64,000 nt of DNA from NCBI RefSeq assembly GCF_018449435.1, contig NZ_JAHCMU010000014.1:62001-126000 (forward strand). The letters are read 5' to 3'. The position numbers and the translations under genes are program-made. Position 1 is the first letter of the stretch, and each line of letters begins with the position of its first letter. The notes under the pieces were generated by a model. That model was not told where the DNA came from. It saw nothing but the letters and a program-made list of their open reading frames with translations, and ran no database searches. This DNA comes from Flagellimonas sp. 389 (GTDB lineage Bacteria > Bacteroidota > Bacteroidia > Flavobacteriales > Flavobacteriaceae). Positions 1-8,368 of this stretch are shown here, one piece after another.

Positions 1-1
1 T

Positions 2-1441
2 GGAGAAACGTATAAAACGCTTTCAAAAACAGTTGAAGTCACTGCAGCTGTCGATAAGCCAAGCGACCAGAAAACCGTGGACGACGTAGCAGATGAAAAC
101 CTGCATCTTGTTGCAGAAGTGTCCAAGGGGAATCCATACCTGAACGAAGCGGTAACCGTTGTATACAAACTATATGTAAGTCCAAACATAAGTGTTACAA
201 ACTATCGCCCTTTGGATAACCCTAAGTACAACAATTTCTGGAGCCAAGATATCCCAGTAACAAAACATAGTGCCCAGAATGGCACGTATAAGGGAAAGCC
301 TTATCGCTATGTTGTCCTTAAAAGAGTCGTGCTCTATCCCCAAAAATTTGGAAGCTTGGAAATAGAACCACTTTCACTTGAGATTTTTGTGGATGTTCCA
401 ACGAACAGAAGGGATTTCTTTGGTGGACGTATTTACACACAAACGAGCAAAACTGTATCGGCAGGCAGACGCACATTAAACGTAAAAGCATTGCCAGAAG
501 CGGGGAAACCGGCTAATTTTGGTGGTGCTGTTGGAGACTTTAAATTTTCGGTAACATCGAGCAAGAAACGATTGAATGCATCAGAATCGTTACAGGCAAA
601 AGTAGAAGTATCCGGGAAAGGAAACTTAAAATTATTTCAATTGCCAGAACCCGAACTACCAAGCGCACTTGAAGTTTACGAACCTGAGTACGATGAAAAC
701 GTACGTACCCTGATTTCTGGAATGGAAGGAAAAGTGGCCGATAATTACACCATAGTTCCTTCATTCAGAGGAAAATACCCGATACCCAGTATTTCCTTTA
801 GCTACTTTAATCCAAAGACAGCGAAGTACGTTACTTTAAATTCCGAGGAAATAAACATTGAAGTGCTGGAGGGTCCTGTAAATTCTTCTTCAAACACAAC
901 TGCTTCATCTAGCAATAAACAATTTGTGGTTGCCACAGGAAAGCAATTTCATTTTATAAAATTGAATCCTAATCTTAGTAAAATAGGAACCAGTTATTTC
1001 TTTGGTTCCAACAATTTTTATCTTCTATTGTTCTTGCCGTTAGTATTGATTCCCATTGCCGTGTTCTCCTTTAAGAAAAAAGAGGCAATTGCAAGTGATG
1101 TCGTAGGCAACAAAATAAAGAAGGCCAATAAACTTGCCAGAAAATACCTTTCTACCGCTAAAAAGGAACTTGGCAACAAGGAAGCATTTTATGTAGCTTT
1201 GGAAAAAGGCCTTCACAACTACCTTAAGGCAAAATTAAAAATTGAAACTACGGAGTTCAGCAAAGAAAAAATCACGGCTATCTTGACCGAAAAGAAAGTG
1301 GACACTGTTGATATTGATGGATTCATAAGTTTACTCAAAAATTGTGAAATGGCTCGCTATAGTCCCTTCTCCGATGTTCAAATGAAGCATGATTACGATA
1401 GTGCAAGCGAAGTAATCTCTAAATTGGACAAACAATTATGA
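2..1441 (+). CDS. batD: BatD family protein, 5' end outside the window
   Basis: The reading frame is open from base 2 and has no upstream stop, so the gene begins before the window; the GTG at 77 is only an internal codon. The visible part has the extracytoplasmic beta-rich repeats of BatD (oxygen-tolerance family), one membrane helix near codons 315-335 counted from 77 (NFYLLLFLPLVLIPIAV), and a cytoplasmic C-terminal tail rich in Lys and Glu. Its stop overlaps the start of the BatE gene (ATGA), so the two are translationally coupled. In Bacteroidota the Bat proteins follow a MoxR ATPase and VWA-domain BatA/BatB genes, which should lie just left of the window. The biochemical role is unknown; aerotolerance is the phenotype reported for the family. 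Confidence 0.88.
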   Translation, partial: GETYKTLSKTVEVTAAVDKPSDQKTVDDVADENLHLVAEVSKGNPYLNEAVTVVYKLYVSPNISVTNYRPLDNPKYNNFWSQDIPVTKHSAQNGTYKGKPYRYVVLKRVVLYPQKFGSLEIEPLSLEIFVDVPTNRRDFFGGRIYTQTSKTVSAGRRTLNVKALPEAGKPANFGGAVGDFKFSVTSSKKRLNASESLQAKVEVSGKGNLKLFQLPEPELPSALEVYEPEYDENVRTLISGMEGKVADNYTIVPSFRGKYPIPSISFSYFNPKTAKYVTLNSEEINIEVLEGPVNSSSNTTASSSNKQFVVATGKQFHFIKLNPNLSKIGTSYFFGSNNFYLLLFLPLVLIPIAVFSFKKKEAIASDVVGNKIKKANKLARKYLSTAKKELGNKEAFYVALEKGLHNYLKAKLKIETTEFSKEKITAILTEKKVDTVDIDGFISLLKNCEMARYSPFSDVQMKHDYDSASEVISKLDKQL

Positions 1442-2202
1442 GCATAAAAAAGTTGGCCATACTAATCTGTCTATTTTCGGTTTACCTCGGAGTATCCCAA
1501 AACGAGGCCCGTTTTACAAGAGCTACGGAACACTATAACAAAGGGGAATATACACGGGCGATAGAAAATTATGAGCAAATATTAGAAAACGGGGAACACT
1601 CTGCCTCACTCTATTTTAATTTGGGCAATTGCCACTACAAACTAAATGCCATTGGCCCCAGCATCTATTATTATGAAAAGGCGCTTTTGTTGAAACCAAA
1701 CGATAGCGAAATTCTTAACAATCTTGCTTATGCGGAAAACATGAGGTTGGACGCTGTCGAGGAAATTCCCAAAACAGATATTGCTGCGTTGTATTCCAAT
1801 GTTGTTAACATGCTATCCTTTGATCAGTGGTCCTATTTAGCAGTTGCTTTGATTTTCCTATTTGTTTTAGCTTATTTAGCATATTTTTTCTTGCGCTTTG
1901 CCACTCAAAAACGAATTGCTTTCATTACTAGTGTCATCTCCTTGATTCTTGGTTTTTTTAGCATCTTGATAGCATATCTCCAGTATCAGGATTTTAAAAA
2001 GGATAACCCTGCCATCATCTTCAGTTCGGAAGTCAAGATAACTTCGGAGCCCAATACCAACAGTGAAGTTGTATTTACACTACATGAAGGAACTAAAGTC
2101 AATGTTTTAGATGAACTCGAAGATTGGAAAAAAATAAGGCTTGCAGATGGGCAAACCGGCTGGTTGACGAGTGAAAATCTAAGATTATTAAAAGATTTTT
2201 AG
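1438..2202 (+). CDS. batE: BatE family TPR/SH3 protein
   Basis: 254 residues. An N-terminal signal segment (LAILICLFSVYLGVSQ) is followed by tandem TPR motifs at about 25-105 (HYNKGEYTRAIENYEQIL; LYFNLGNCHYKLN). Two membrane helices follow at about 133-155 and 163-185, and a C-terminal bacterial SH3 domain at about 195-252 (VNVLDELEDWKKIRLADGQ). This order is characteristic of Bacteroidota BatE. The gene overlaps the BatD stop by 4 nt and is the last gene of the bat operon. The TPR part probably binds other Bat proteins and the SH3 part may contact peptidoglycan or envelope partners; this is inferred from the domains only. Confidence 0.88.
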   Translation: MSIKKLAILICLFSVYLGVSQNEARFTRATEHYNKGEYTRAIENYEQILENGEHSASLYFNLGNCHYKLNAIGPSIYYYEKALLLKPNDSEILNNLAYAENMRLDAVEEIPKTDIAALYSNVVNMLSFDQWSYLAVALIFLFVLAYLAYFFLRFATQKRIAFITSVISLILGFFSILIAYLQYQDFKKDNPAIIFSSEVKITSEPNTNSEVVFTLHEGTKVNVLDELEDWKKIRLADGQTGWLTSENLRLLKDF

Positions 2203-2257
2203 CCAAGGTTCGACAAAAATTAATAGTTTTACTATTATTCATGTAAAAAGCAACCCA

Positions 2258-2566
2258 GTGTTAAGAACAATTTCATTTCCTTGTATTGCGCTATTGCTGA
2301 TATTCTCCATTTTGGCCCCGTCCATTATGCCCTTGCTTAGCCAAAAACATGATATTGTTGTTCTTGCAGATACTAATGAAGAAGAAAAGAATCATGAAAA
2401 AGAGTCTGAGAAGAAGTTTGATGAAAAAGATTTGTTCTTGCCCAAGTATGTGTCACCCCATTTTATTCTCCTTCAGAATAAAAATCTAAATCACATTGGA
2501 TATACCTTTCCAGCTTCCAATTTTAATGCTGATATTGTAGTTCCACCTCCTAGGAATTTTAGTTAA
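2258..2566 (+). CDS. Small membrane-anchored protein, unknown function
   Basis: 102 residues from a GTG start; the only upstream ATG in the gap (2241) is followed directly by a stop. One hydrophobic segment (ISFPCIALLLIFSILAPS) near the N-terminus looks like an uncleaved anchor or signal peptide. A highly charged Glu/Lys stretch (about 42-58) and a Pro-rich C-terminus (VVPPPRNFS) follow. I do not recognise a domain. It lies 55 nt after batE and 68 nt before the first SulP gene, on the same strand, so it could be transcribed with either. The signal-like N-terminus and the neighbouring transporter suggest a small envelope protein. Confidence 0.6.
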   Translation: MLRTISFPCIALLLIFSILAPSIMPLLSQKHDIVVLADTNEEEKNHEKESEKKFDEKDLFLPKYVSPHFILLQNKNLNHIGYTFPASNFNADIVVPPPRNFS

Positions 2567-2634
2567 AATTGTTTTTTTAGTTTCTAATCCTCTTCAAAGA
2601 TTATTTATTTTGAAGACCAATCCAGTTTAATAAT

Positions 2635-4242
2635 ATGTTCAAGTATATAAAAAATGACCTGCCGGCAAGTATTGTCGTATTCTTTGTTGCTCTTCCCCTT
2701 TGCCTTGGTATTGCACTGGCTAGTGGTGCACCTTTATTTTCTGGCCTCATCGCAGGAATTGTTGGCGGTATATTGGTTGGTGCACTCAGTAATTCGCAAA
2801 TTGGGGTGAGTGGTCCTGCAGCCGGTCTTGCCGCAATAGTTTTAACCGCGATAGGTACCCTGGGAGGTTTTGAAAATTTTCTGGTCGCTGTAGTACTTGG
2901 TGGTATCATTCAAATTATTTTTAGCATTTTAAAGGCAGGTGTTATCGCTTATTATTTTCCTTCATCTGTTATCAAGGGAATGTTGACCGGTATAGGTATA
3001 ATTATAATTCTAAAACAGATTCCTCACTTTTTTGGCTATGATGAAGACCCCGAAGGAGATTTTTCGTTTTTTCAAGTGGATGGAGAAAATACGTTCAGCG
3101 AAATTCTGAATGCTATAAACTTTATAAGTCCCGGTGCTACCCTTATAGCTGTAATTGCACTAGCTATTTTGATATTATGGGATCAAGTATTGAGCAAGAA
3201 GTCCAAGGTCTTCAAACTAATTCAAGGACCTTTGGTAGCAGTCGTTGTAGGTATATTATATTTTGTTTTCACTAAAAATAACGAGCAACTGGCAATCTCA
3301 AGTGAACATTTGGTAAGTGTTCCCATTCCCGAGAGTATAGACTCTTTTAAAAACCTTTTACGGTTTCCAAACTTTGGTGTAATCGGTAATCCGGAAATTT
3401 GGATTACGGCGTTTACTATCGCTCTGGTAGCCAGTTTAGAGACATTGTTATGTGTGGAAGCTACGGATAAGTTAGATCCTTATAAAAGAACTACTCCAAC
3501 GAATAGAGAACTATTGGCACAAGGAATAGGAAATAGTGTTTCGGGTTTACTTGGTGGTCTACCTGTAACCCAAGTAATAGTAAGAAGTTCTGCAAATATT
3601 CAATCCGGTGGTAGAACCAAAGCCTCGGCAATTATCCATGGATTTTTTCTGCTCATTTCGGTAGTACTTATTCCGAAATTACTCAATATGATTCCTTTAT
3701 CCGTGTTAGCGGCCATTTTGTTCATTGTTGGATATAAATTGGCCAAACCAGGTCTTTTTAAAAAAATGTACCATCTGGGCTGGAAACAATTTGTTCCCTT
3801 CGTAGTCACCGTAGTCGGAATCGTATTCACGGATTTATTGGTAGGTATTGGTCTTGGTTTAGGAGTAGGTATCATAGTTATTTTGATAAAGAGCTATCAA
3901 AATTCCCACTTTCTCCATATTGAGGATAAAAGCAACGGTGCCCATAAAATTAAAATGACCTTAGCAGAAGAAGTAACATTTTTTAACAAAGGTGCCATCT
4001 TGAAGGAATTGGATAGTCTTCCTGAAAATTCATATCTTGAATTGGACGTTAGAAAAACTCGCTATTTAGATAACGATATTATTGAGATCTTGGAAGATTT
4101 CTCAGAAAAAGCCAAAAATAAACACATAGAGATAAAACTAATTTCCGAAAGAGGAGAAGTAGAAAATCCAGAAAGCTATATTCAGTTTTTCAAATTGGAC
4201 AAGGAATCACAAAAAAATATAGAAAATGATTACGCAAACTAA
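2635..4242 (+). CDS. SulP family anion transporter (probable bicarbonate transporter)
   Basis: 535 residues with the SulP/SLC26 fold: many membrane helices from residue 10 to about 425 (NDLPASIVVFFVALPLCLGI; SGLIAGIVGGILVGAL) and a short STAS-like domain at about 440-525. The family signature near helix 8 is present (GIGNSVSGLLGGLPVTQVIV). The STAS phosphorylation loop, usually D-x-S-G, reads YLDNDIIEILEDF here, so the regulatory Ser is missing. The 3' end overlaps the carbonic anhydrase start by 17 nt, which argues strongly that the substrate is bicarbonate rather than sulfate. A plausible role is HCO3- uptake for carboxylation or pH balance, with the anhydrase interconverting CO2 and HCO3- just inside the membrane. 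Confidence 0.88.
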   Translation: MFKYIKNDLPASIVVFFVALPLCLGIALASGAPLFSGLIAGIVGGILVGALSNSQIGVSGPAAGLAAIVLTAIGTLGGFENFLVAVVLGGIIQIIFSILKAGVIAYYFPSSVIKGMLTGIGIIIILKQIPHFFGYDEDPEGDFSFFQVDGENTFSEILNAINFISPGATLIAVIALAILILWDQVLSKKSKVFKLIQGPLVAVVVGILYFVFTKNNEQLAISSEHLVSVPIPESIDSFKNLLRFPNFGVIGNPEIWITAFTIALVASLETLLCVEATDKLDPYKRTTPTNRELLAQGIGNSVSGLLGGLPVTQVIVRSSANIQSGGRTKASAIIHGFFLLISVVLIPKLLNMIPLSVLAAILFIVGYKLAKPGLFKKMYHLGWKQFVPFVVTVVGIVFTDLLVGIGLGLGVGIIVILIKSYQNSHFLHIEDKSNGAHKIKMTLAEEVTFFNKGAILKELDSLPENSYLELDVRKTRYLDNDIIEILEDFSEKAKNKHIEIKLISERGEVENPESYIQFFKLDKESQKNIENDYAN

Positions 4243-4852
4243 ACAAACCCAAGCTGCTCTTAACCCTAGCATGGCTTGGGAACTTTTAAAAGAAGGCAAT
4301 AAACGCTTTGTTGAAAAAAGTCAGGTAAAAAGGGATTTATTGACTCAAGTGGTCGAAACCTCCCTGGGACAATATCCATTCGCAACAATTTTGAGTTGTA
4401 TAGATTCACGAGTTTCATCTGAACTGATTTTTGACCAAGGTATAGGTGATATATTTAGCGCCCGTGTGGCCGGTAATATTGTGAACGAAGATATTCTCGG
4501 GAGCATGGAATTTGCCTGTAAACTGGCAGGAACCAAAATCATAGTGGTATTGGGACATACAAGCTGCGGTGCAGTAAAAGGTGCCTGTGACGATGCAAGA
4601 ATGGGCAATCTTACAGTGCTCCTAAACAAAATAAAACCTGCGGTCGATGGTGTTGCCGAACCCAAAGATCAAACGCAGCGCAATTCTAAAAATATCGATT
4701 TTGTGAATTCCGTAGCTGAAAAAAATGTAAGCCTGACCATTGGTAACATAAGACGTCAAAGTCCCGTTCTCAAAGAAATGGAAGAAAATGGAGAAATAAT
4801 CATTGTTGGGGGCATGTACAATGTTTCGAATGGGGAAGTCCGCTATTTGTAG
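4226..4852 (+). CDS. Beta-class carbonic anhydrase
   Basis: 208 residues. The zinc ligands and catalytic dyad of beta-carbonic anhydrases are all visible: Cys58 with Asp60/Arg62 (ILSCIDSR), then His111 and Cys114 (VLGHTSCGAVKGA). The conserved RVAGNIV segment follows at about 80-86. There is no signal peptide, so the enzyme is cytoplasmic. It overlaps the upstream SulP gene by 17 nt and is followed by an intrinsic terminator, so the two form a short operon. The enzyme hydrates CO2 reversibly to bicarbonate. Confidence 0.95.
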   Translation: MITQTKQTQAALNPSMAWELLKEGNKRFVEKSQVKRDLLTQVVETSLGQYPFATILSCIDSRVSSELIFDQGIGDIFSARVAGNIVNEDILGSMEFACKLAGTKIIVVLGHTSCGAVKGACDDARMGNLTVLLNKIKPAVDGVAEPKDQTQRNSKNIDFVNSVAEKNVSLTIGNIRRQSPVLKEMEENGEIIIVGGMYNVSNGEVRYL

Positions 4853-4877
4853 TATCGATTTCATAAAAAATATTTTT

Positions 4878-4913
4878 AAAAGGCCAGTGTTTAACACATT
4901 ATTGGCCTTTTTT
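4878..4913 (+). terminator. Intrinsic terminator after carbonic anhydrase
   Basis: A 9-bp stem (AAAAGGCCA / TGGCCTTTT) with a 16-nt loop is followed by a T run, 25 nt after the carbonic anhydrase stop. It separates the SulP-anhydrase pair from the second SulP gene. Confidence 0.75.
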
Positions 4914-4967
4914 AGTATCTCAAATTTGCTATCTTGACATTCATACGGTATAACCTAAGCGCAGACC

Positions 4968-6821
4968 ATGTTCAAGCACTTTAGAGGAGATTTATTTGGC
5001 GGTATTACAGCTGGTATTGTAGCACTCCCCTTGGCACTCGCATTTGGTGTTAGTTCTGGTCTTGGCCCCAGTGCAGGACTTTACGGCGCAATTTTCATTA
5101 GCTTTTTTGCTGCGCTTTTTGGAGGAACAAATACTCAAATATCTGGCCCCACCGCTCCCATGACAGCAGTAAGCATGGTAGTCATCGCTGGTATAGTTGC
5201 AATAAATGATGGTGATATCAATAAAGCACTTCCAGCAATACTTACTATTTTTCTTTTGGCGGGAATAATGCAAATTGGATTGGGATTACTAGGGCTTGGA
5301 AAATACATAAAATACATCCCTTATCCTGTAGTTTCAGGATTTATGACAGCCATAGGGGTTATTATTTTAGTGACACAGATCTTGCCTGCCATTGGTTATT
5401 ATCCCAAAGAGGATTCTGAGTATGTAAATCGGTTTATGCCAGATGCAGAGGAGGAAATACTTGAAAATATATTAAAAGATGAAGCAGGGGAAGGTATATT
5501 GGTCTTGGAGGATTTTGAAGAGACCATAAAAAGAGCCGATGAAATAACCCCCGCCGATAGGCAAAAAGAAGCCAAAACCTTGGCGGCCAAAGATGCTTCT
5601 GGAGTTGTTGGAACATTTAAAGTATTACCAAGAGCATTAAAAAACATCAATTGGCTGGAACTTGGGTTGGCCTTGGCAACTATTTTTATAATTTATGGCT
5701 TTAAACGGGTAACTACGGCTGTTCCCAGTACGTTAGTTGCACTGATACTGGTATCGGGCATAGCCTACGGCTTTGATTTGGCCTATAGGCCCATTGAACA
5801 AATCCCAAGTGGTTTACCTTTACCAAACCTCGAAATTTTCACCGCATTTAAAATTAGTTCCATCTCCCCATATATATTTACGGCCTTGACTTTAGCCCTG
5901 CTTGGCGCCATTGATTCTTTGTTGACTTCTGTTGTTGCCGATAACATGACCCAGACCAAGCACAAACCAAATAAAGAATTGGTTGGGCAAGGTATAGGTA
6001 ATAGCGTAGCCGCTTTATTTGGAGGAATACCTGGCGCTGGAGCCACCATAAGAACCGTTGTGAACATAAATTCTGGAGGGAAAACCAAACTTTCAGGTAT
6101 GATTTCAGGGATACTTTTATTGATGATTTTTCTGGCATTAGGACCGGTCGCATCCCAGATTCCAGCGGCTGTGCTAGCTGGTATTTTGGTCACCGTAGGT
6201 ATTGGTGTTATGGACTATAAAGGGTTGAAAGCTATTCCCTACCTTCCAAAGGACATTAAGTTAGGGCCTATAAAACTTAGTTCGGAAGTCATTATCATGC
6301 TATCTGTTATGGTACTTTCTTCTGTTTGGAATTTAGTATATGCCGTGGGAATTGGATTGGTCTTCGCCTCATTGATGTTCATGAAAAAAATGGGAGATCT
6401 AACTGCGCAAAGATCAGATGTAAAAGCGCTTTCCAGCGAAAAAGCATGGGCAGACGAGAAAGATTTTCCAAAGGATTTAGCTAAAGAAGTTTTTATCAAA
6501 CATGTCAAAGGACCTCTATTCTTTGGTTCAACGAGCGAGTTCCAACAACTGGCACAACAAATCCCATATACCGCAACAACCGTAATTATACGATTGGGGC
6601 GTATGCAATATCTAGATCAGTCCGGTCTTTATGCCATGGAAGATGTGCTGCAGGATTTAAAGAACAACAATGTAGAGGTACTCTTGGTAGCTATTCTTGA
6701 ACAACCAAAATATATGATGGAGCGTATAGATATTATTCCAGATCTAATTGCAAGAGAACATATTTTTAACGATTTCAAGAGCTGTATTAACTGGATAGAA
6801 AGAAACATTAAGAATCCTTAA
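4968..6821 (+). CDS. SulP family anion transporter with STAS domain and acidic insertion
   Basis: 617 residues. The membrane domain (about 5-480) carries the SulP signatures (GGITAGIVALPLALAFGVSS; GQGIGNSVAALFGGIPGAGA) and is followed by a STAS domain at about 505-610 with the phosphorylatable loop LDQSG. Compared with the third SulP protein in this window, it carries about 60 extra, strongly acidic residues at roughly 145-210 (DAEEEILENILKDEAGEG) between two membrane helices. Substrate not certain; sulfate and bicarbonate are the usual options, and the neighbouring carbonic anhydrase favours bicarbonate. The gene has its own upstream gap of about 115 nt containing the previous terminator, so it probably has its own promoter. 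Confidence 0.87.
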   Translation: MFKHFRGDLFGGITAGIVALPLALAFGVSSGLGPSAGLYGAIFISFFAALFGGTNTQISGPTAPMTAVSMVVIAGIVAINDGDINKALPAILTIFLLAGIMQIGLGLLGLGKYIKYIPYPVVSGFMTAIGVIILVTQILPAIGYYPKEDSEYVNRFMPDAEEEILENILKDEAGEGILVLEDFEETIKRADEITPADRQKEAKTLAAKDASGVVGTFKVLPRALKNINWLELGLALATIFIIYGFKRVTTAVPSTLVALILVSGIAYGFDLAYRPIEQIPSGLPLPNLEIFTAFKISSISPYIFTALTLALLGAIDSLLTSVVADNMTQTKHKPNKELVGQGIGNSVAALFGGIPGAGATIRTVVNINSGGKTKLSGMISGILLLMIFLALGPVASQIPAAVLAGILVTVGIGVMDYKGLKAIPYLPKDIKLGPIKLSSEVIIMLSVMVLSSVWNLVYAVGIGLVFASLMFMKKMGDLTAQRSDVKALSSEKAWADEKDFPKDLAKEVFIKHVKGPLFFGSTSEFQQLAQQIPYTATTVIIRLGRMQYLDQSGLYAMEDVLQDLKNNNVEVLLVAILEQPKYMMERIDIIPDLIAREHIFNDFKSCINWIERNIKNP

Positions 6822-6860
6822 CCAAATAATAGCTTCAATACGTGCTGGTCCTAGTTTTCT

Positions 6861-7181
6861 ATGCTAGCACAAAATTTTCCAAACGATTTGGGTCCAATTT
6901 ACAAGGAGACCCTAGCAGAAAAGTTTATTATAAAACCTTTCAATACATTGAGCAATGCTGTTTTTCTTATCATTTTAGTATTTGATATCGCAGTTTTCTT
7001 TAGAAGTATCGATTTAAAACAATCTGTTTTTGAAATGGGAACGCACTGGTTATGGCACTTTTTTGGAGGCGTAGCAGTTCATTGCCTCATTGCCTATATA
7101 TTCAAGGACAATTTGCTAAATTTGTCCGCTACGAGCGACAACCATGATCGAGACAATAAAAGAACACTTGAGCGAAGTTGA
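6861..7181 (+). pseudogene. Ceramidase-like membrane protein, apparently internally deleted
   Basis: 106 codons. From memory, the N-terminal part (NFPNDLGPIYKETLAEKFII; PFNTLSNAVFLI) resembles the start of a roughly 220-residue, multi-helix flavobacterial membrane family related to alkaline ceramidases. The C-terminal part (GTHWLWHFFGGVAVHCLI) resembles the last helix of the same family with its His-containing motif. The helices expected between the two are absent although the frame is intact, which suggests an in-frame internal deletion. The recognisable protein ends near codon 95; the last codons run into pheS in another frame (38-nt overlap). It might still be made as a two-helix protein. 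The family assignment is from recall, hence the moderate confidence. Confidence 0.5.
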
Positions 7182-8163
7182 GCAATTCACTTCGACCTCA
7201 AAAGATGAAATAGAAGCTTTCCGAATTAAATATTTAGGAAAAAAAGGACTCTTGAATACATTCTTTGCTGAATTTAAAAATGTTCCAAACGAACAAAAAA
7301 AAGAATTCGGTCAAGTTATCAATCAACTCAAAGGGACAGCTACAGAAAAGGTAAATTCCCTAAAAACAGCACTCGAAAACAGTGCCGAAATAAATGGCAA
7401 GTTTGGGGACTTGACAAGACCTGGGGAACCTATCGAAATTGGTGCAAGACACCCAATATCAATAGTAAAAAATCAAATTATCGATATTTTTTCACGGATA
7501 GGTTTTAATGTCTCCGAAGGTCCTGAAATTGAGGATGATTGGCATAATTTCACTGCATTGAACTTACCGGAATATCATCCTGCCCGGGATATGCAGGATA
7601 CGTTTTTCATTCAGACCGATCCAGATATTTTATTGCGCACCCATACCTCATCCGTTCAGGTTAGGTATATGGAAAACAATAAGCCCCCTATTCGAACGAT
7701 TTCCCCTGGAAGAGTTTATCGCAACGAGGCAATTTCGGCACGTTCGCATTGTTTTTTTCATCAAGTTGAAGGTTTGTATGTAGATAAGGACGTTTCGTTC
7801 GCAGATTTAAAACAAACACTCCAATATTTTACTTCTGAGATGTTCGGAAAGTCAAAAATTCGTTTGCGCCCCTCCTATTTTCCATTTACAGAACCCAGTG
7901 CGGAAGTTGATGTCTATTGGGGCCTTGAAACAGAAACTGATTATAAAATGACCAAGGGTACCGGATGGTTGGAAATAATGGGTTGCGGAATGGTCGACCC
8001 AAATGTATTACAGAATTGTGATATTGACCCAGAAGTCTATTCCGGTTTCGCATTTGGTATGGGTATTGACCGTATTGCATTGTTACTCCATCAAATTTCT
8101 GATATCCGCTTGTTGAGTGAGAACGATATTAGGTTCTTAGAGCAGTTCAAGAGTTCTTTATAA
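7144..8163 (+). CDS. pheS: Phenylalanine--tRNA ligase alpha subunit
   Basis: 339 residues, the normal length. An N-terminal coiled coil (about 1-90) is followed by the class II catalytic core. Motif 1 begins near [13 protein letters not shown], motif 2 includes [20 protein letters not shown], and motif 3 is [18 protein letters not shown] near the C-terminus. The subunit activates phenylalanine and transfers it to tRNA-Phe as part of an alpha2-beta2 enzyme; pheT is not in this window. The start codon lies inside the 3' end of the upstream membrane gene. Confidence 0.97.
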   Translation: MIETIKEHLSEVEQFTSTSKDEIEAFRIKYLGKKGLLNTFFAEFKNVPNEQKKEFGQVINQLKGTATEKVNSLKTALENSAEINGKFGDLTRPGEPIEIGARHPISIVKNQIIDIFSRIGFNVSEGPEIEDDWHNFTALNLPEYHPARDMQDTFFIQTDPDILLRTHTSSVQVRYMENNKPPIRTISPGRVYRNEAISARSHCFFHQVEGLYVDKDVSFADLKQTLQYFTSEMFGKSKIRLRPSYFPFTEPSAEVDVYWGLETETDYKMTKGTGWLEIMGCGMVDPNVLQNCDIDPEVYSGFAFGMGIDRIALLLHQISDIRLLSENDIRFLEQFKSSL

Positions 8164-8368
8164 ACCTTATTTCATTTAGGGTCGCTTCCTCTCTAGATTT
8201 TTCGAACAGTACTATTTTATTTAGCATGAAAACCATGGTAATAAAAGAAAAGTCATTGTAACAACAATACCTAAACGCATATTTTATTCTAAACAAGTGC
8301 CTTAAAGAAAACAATTTCTTTGAAAGAGACCTTTTTACTTCCTATTTTTAGGACTCAACTTTGTAACC

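Noticed and set aside
77..1441. GTG at 77 as the true start of the BatD gene
   Set aside because: The frame is open upstream to base 2 and encodes plausible BatD sequence, so the gene is cut by the window edge.
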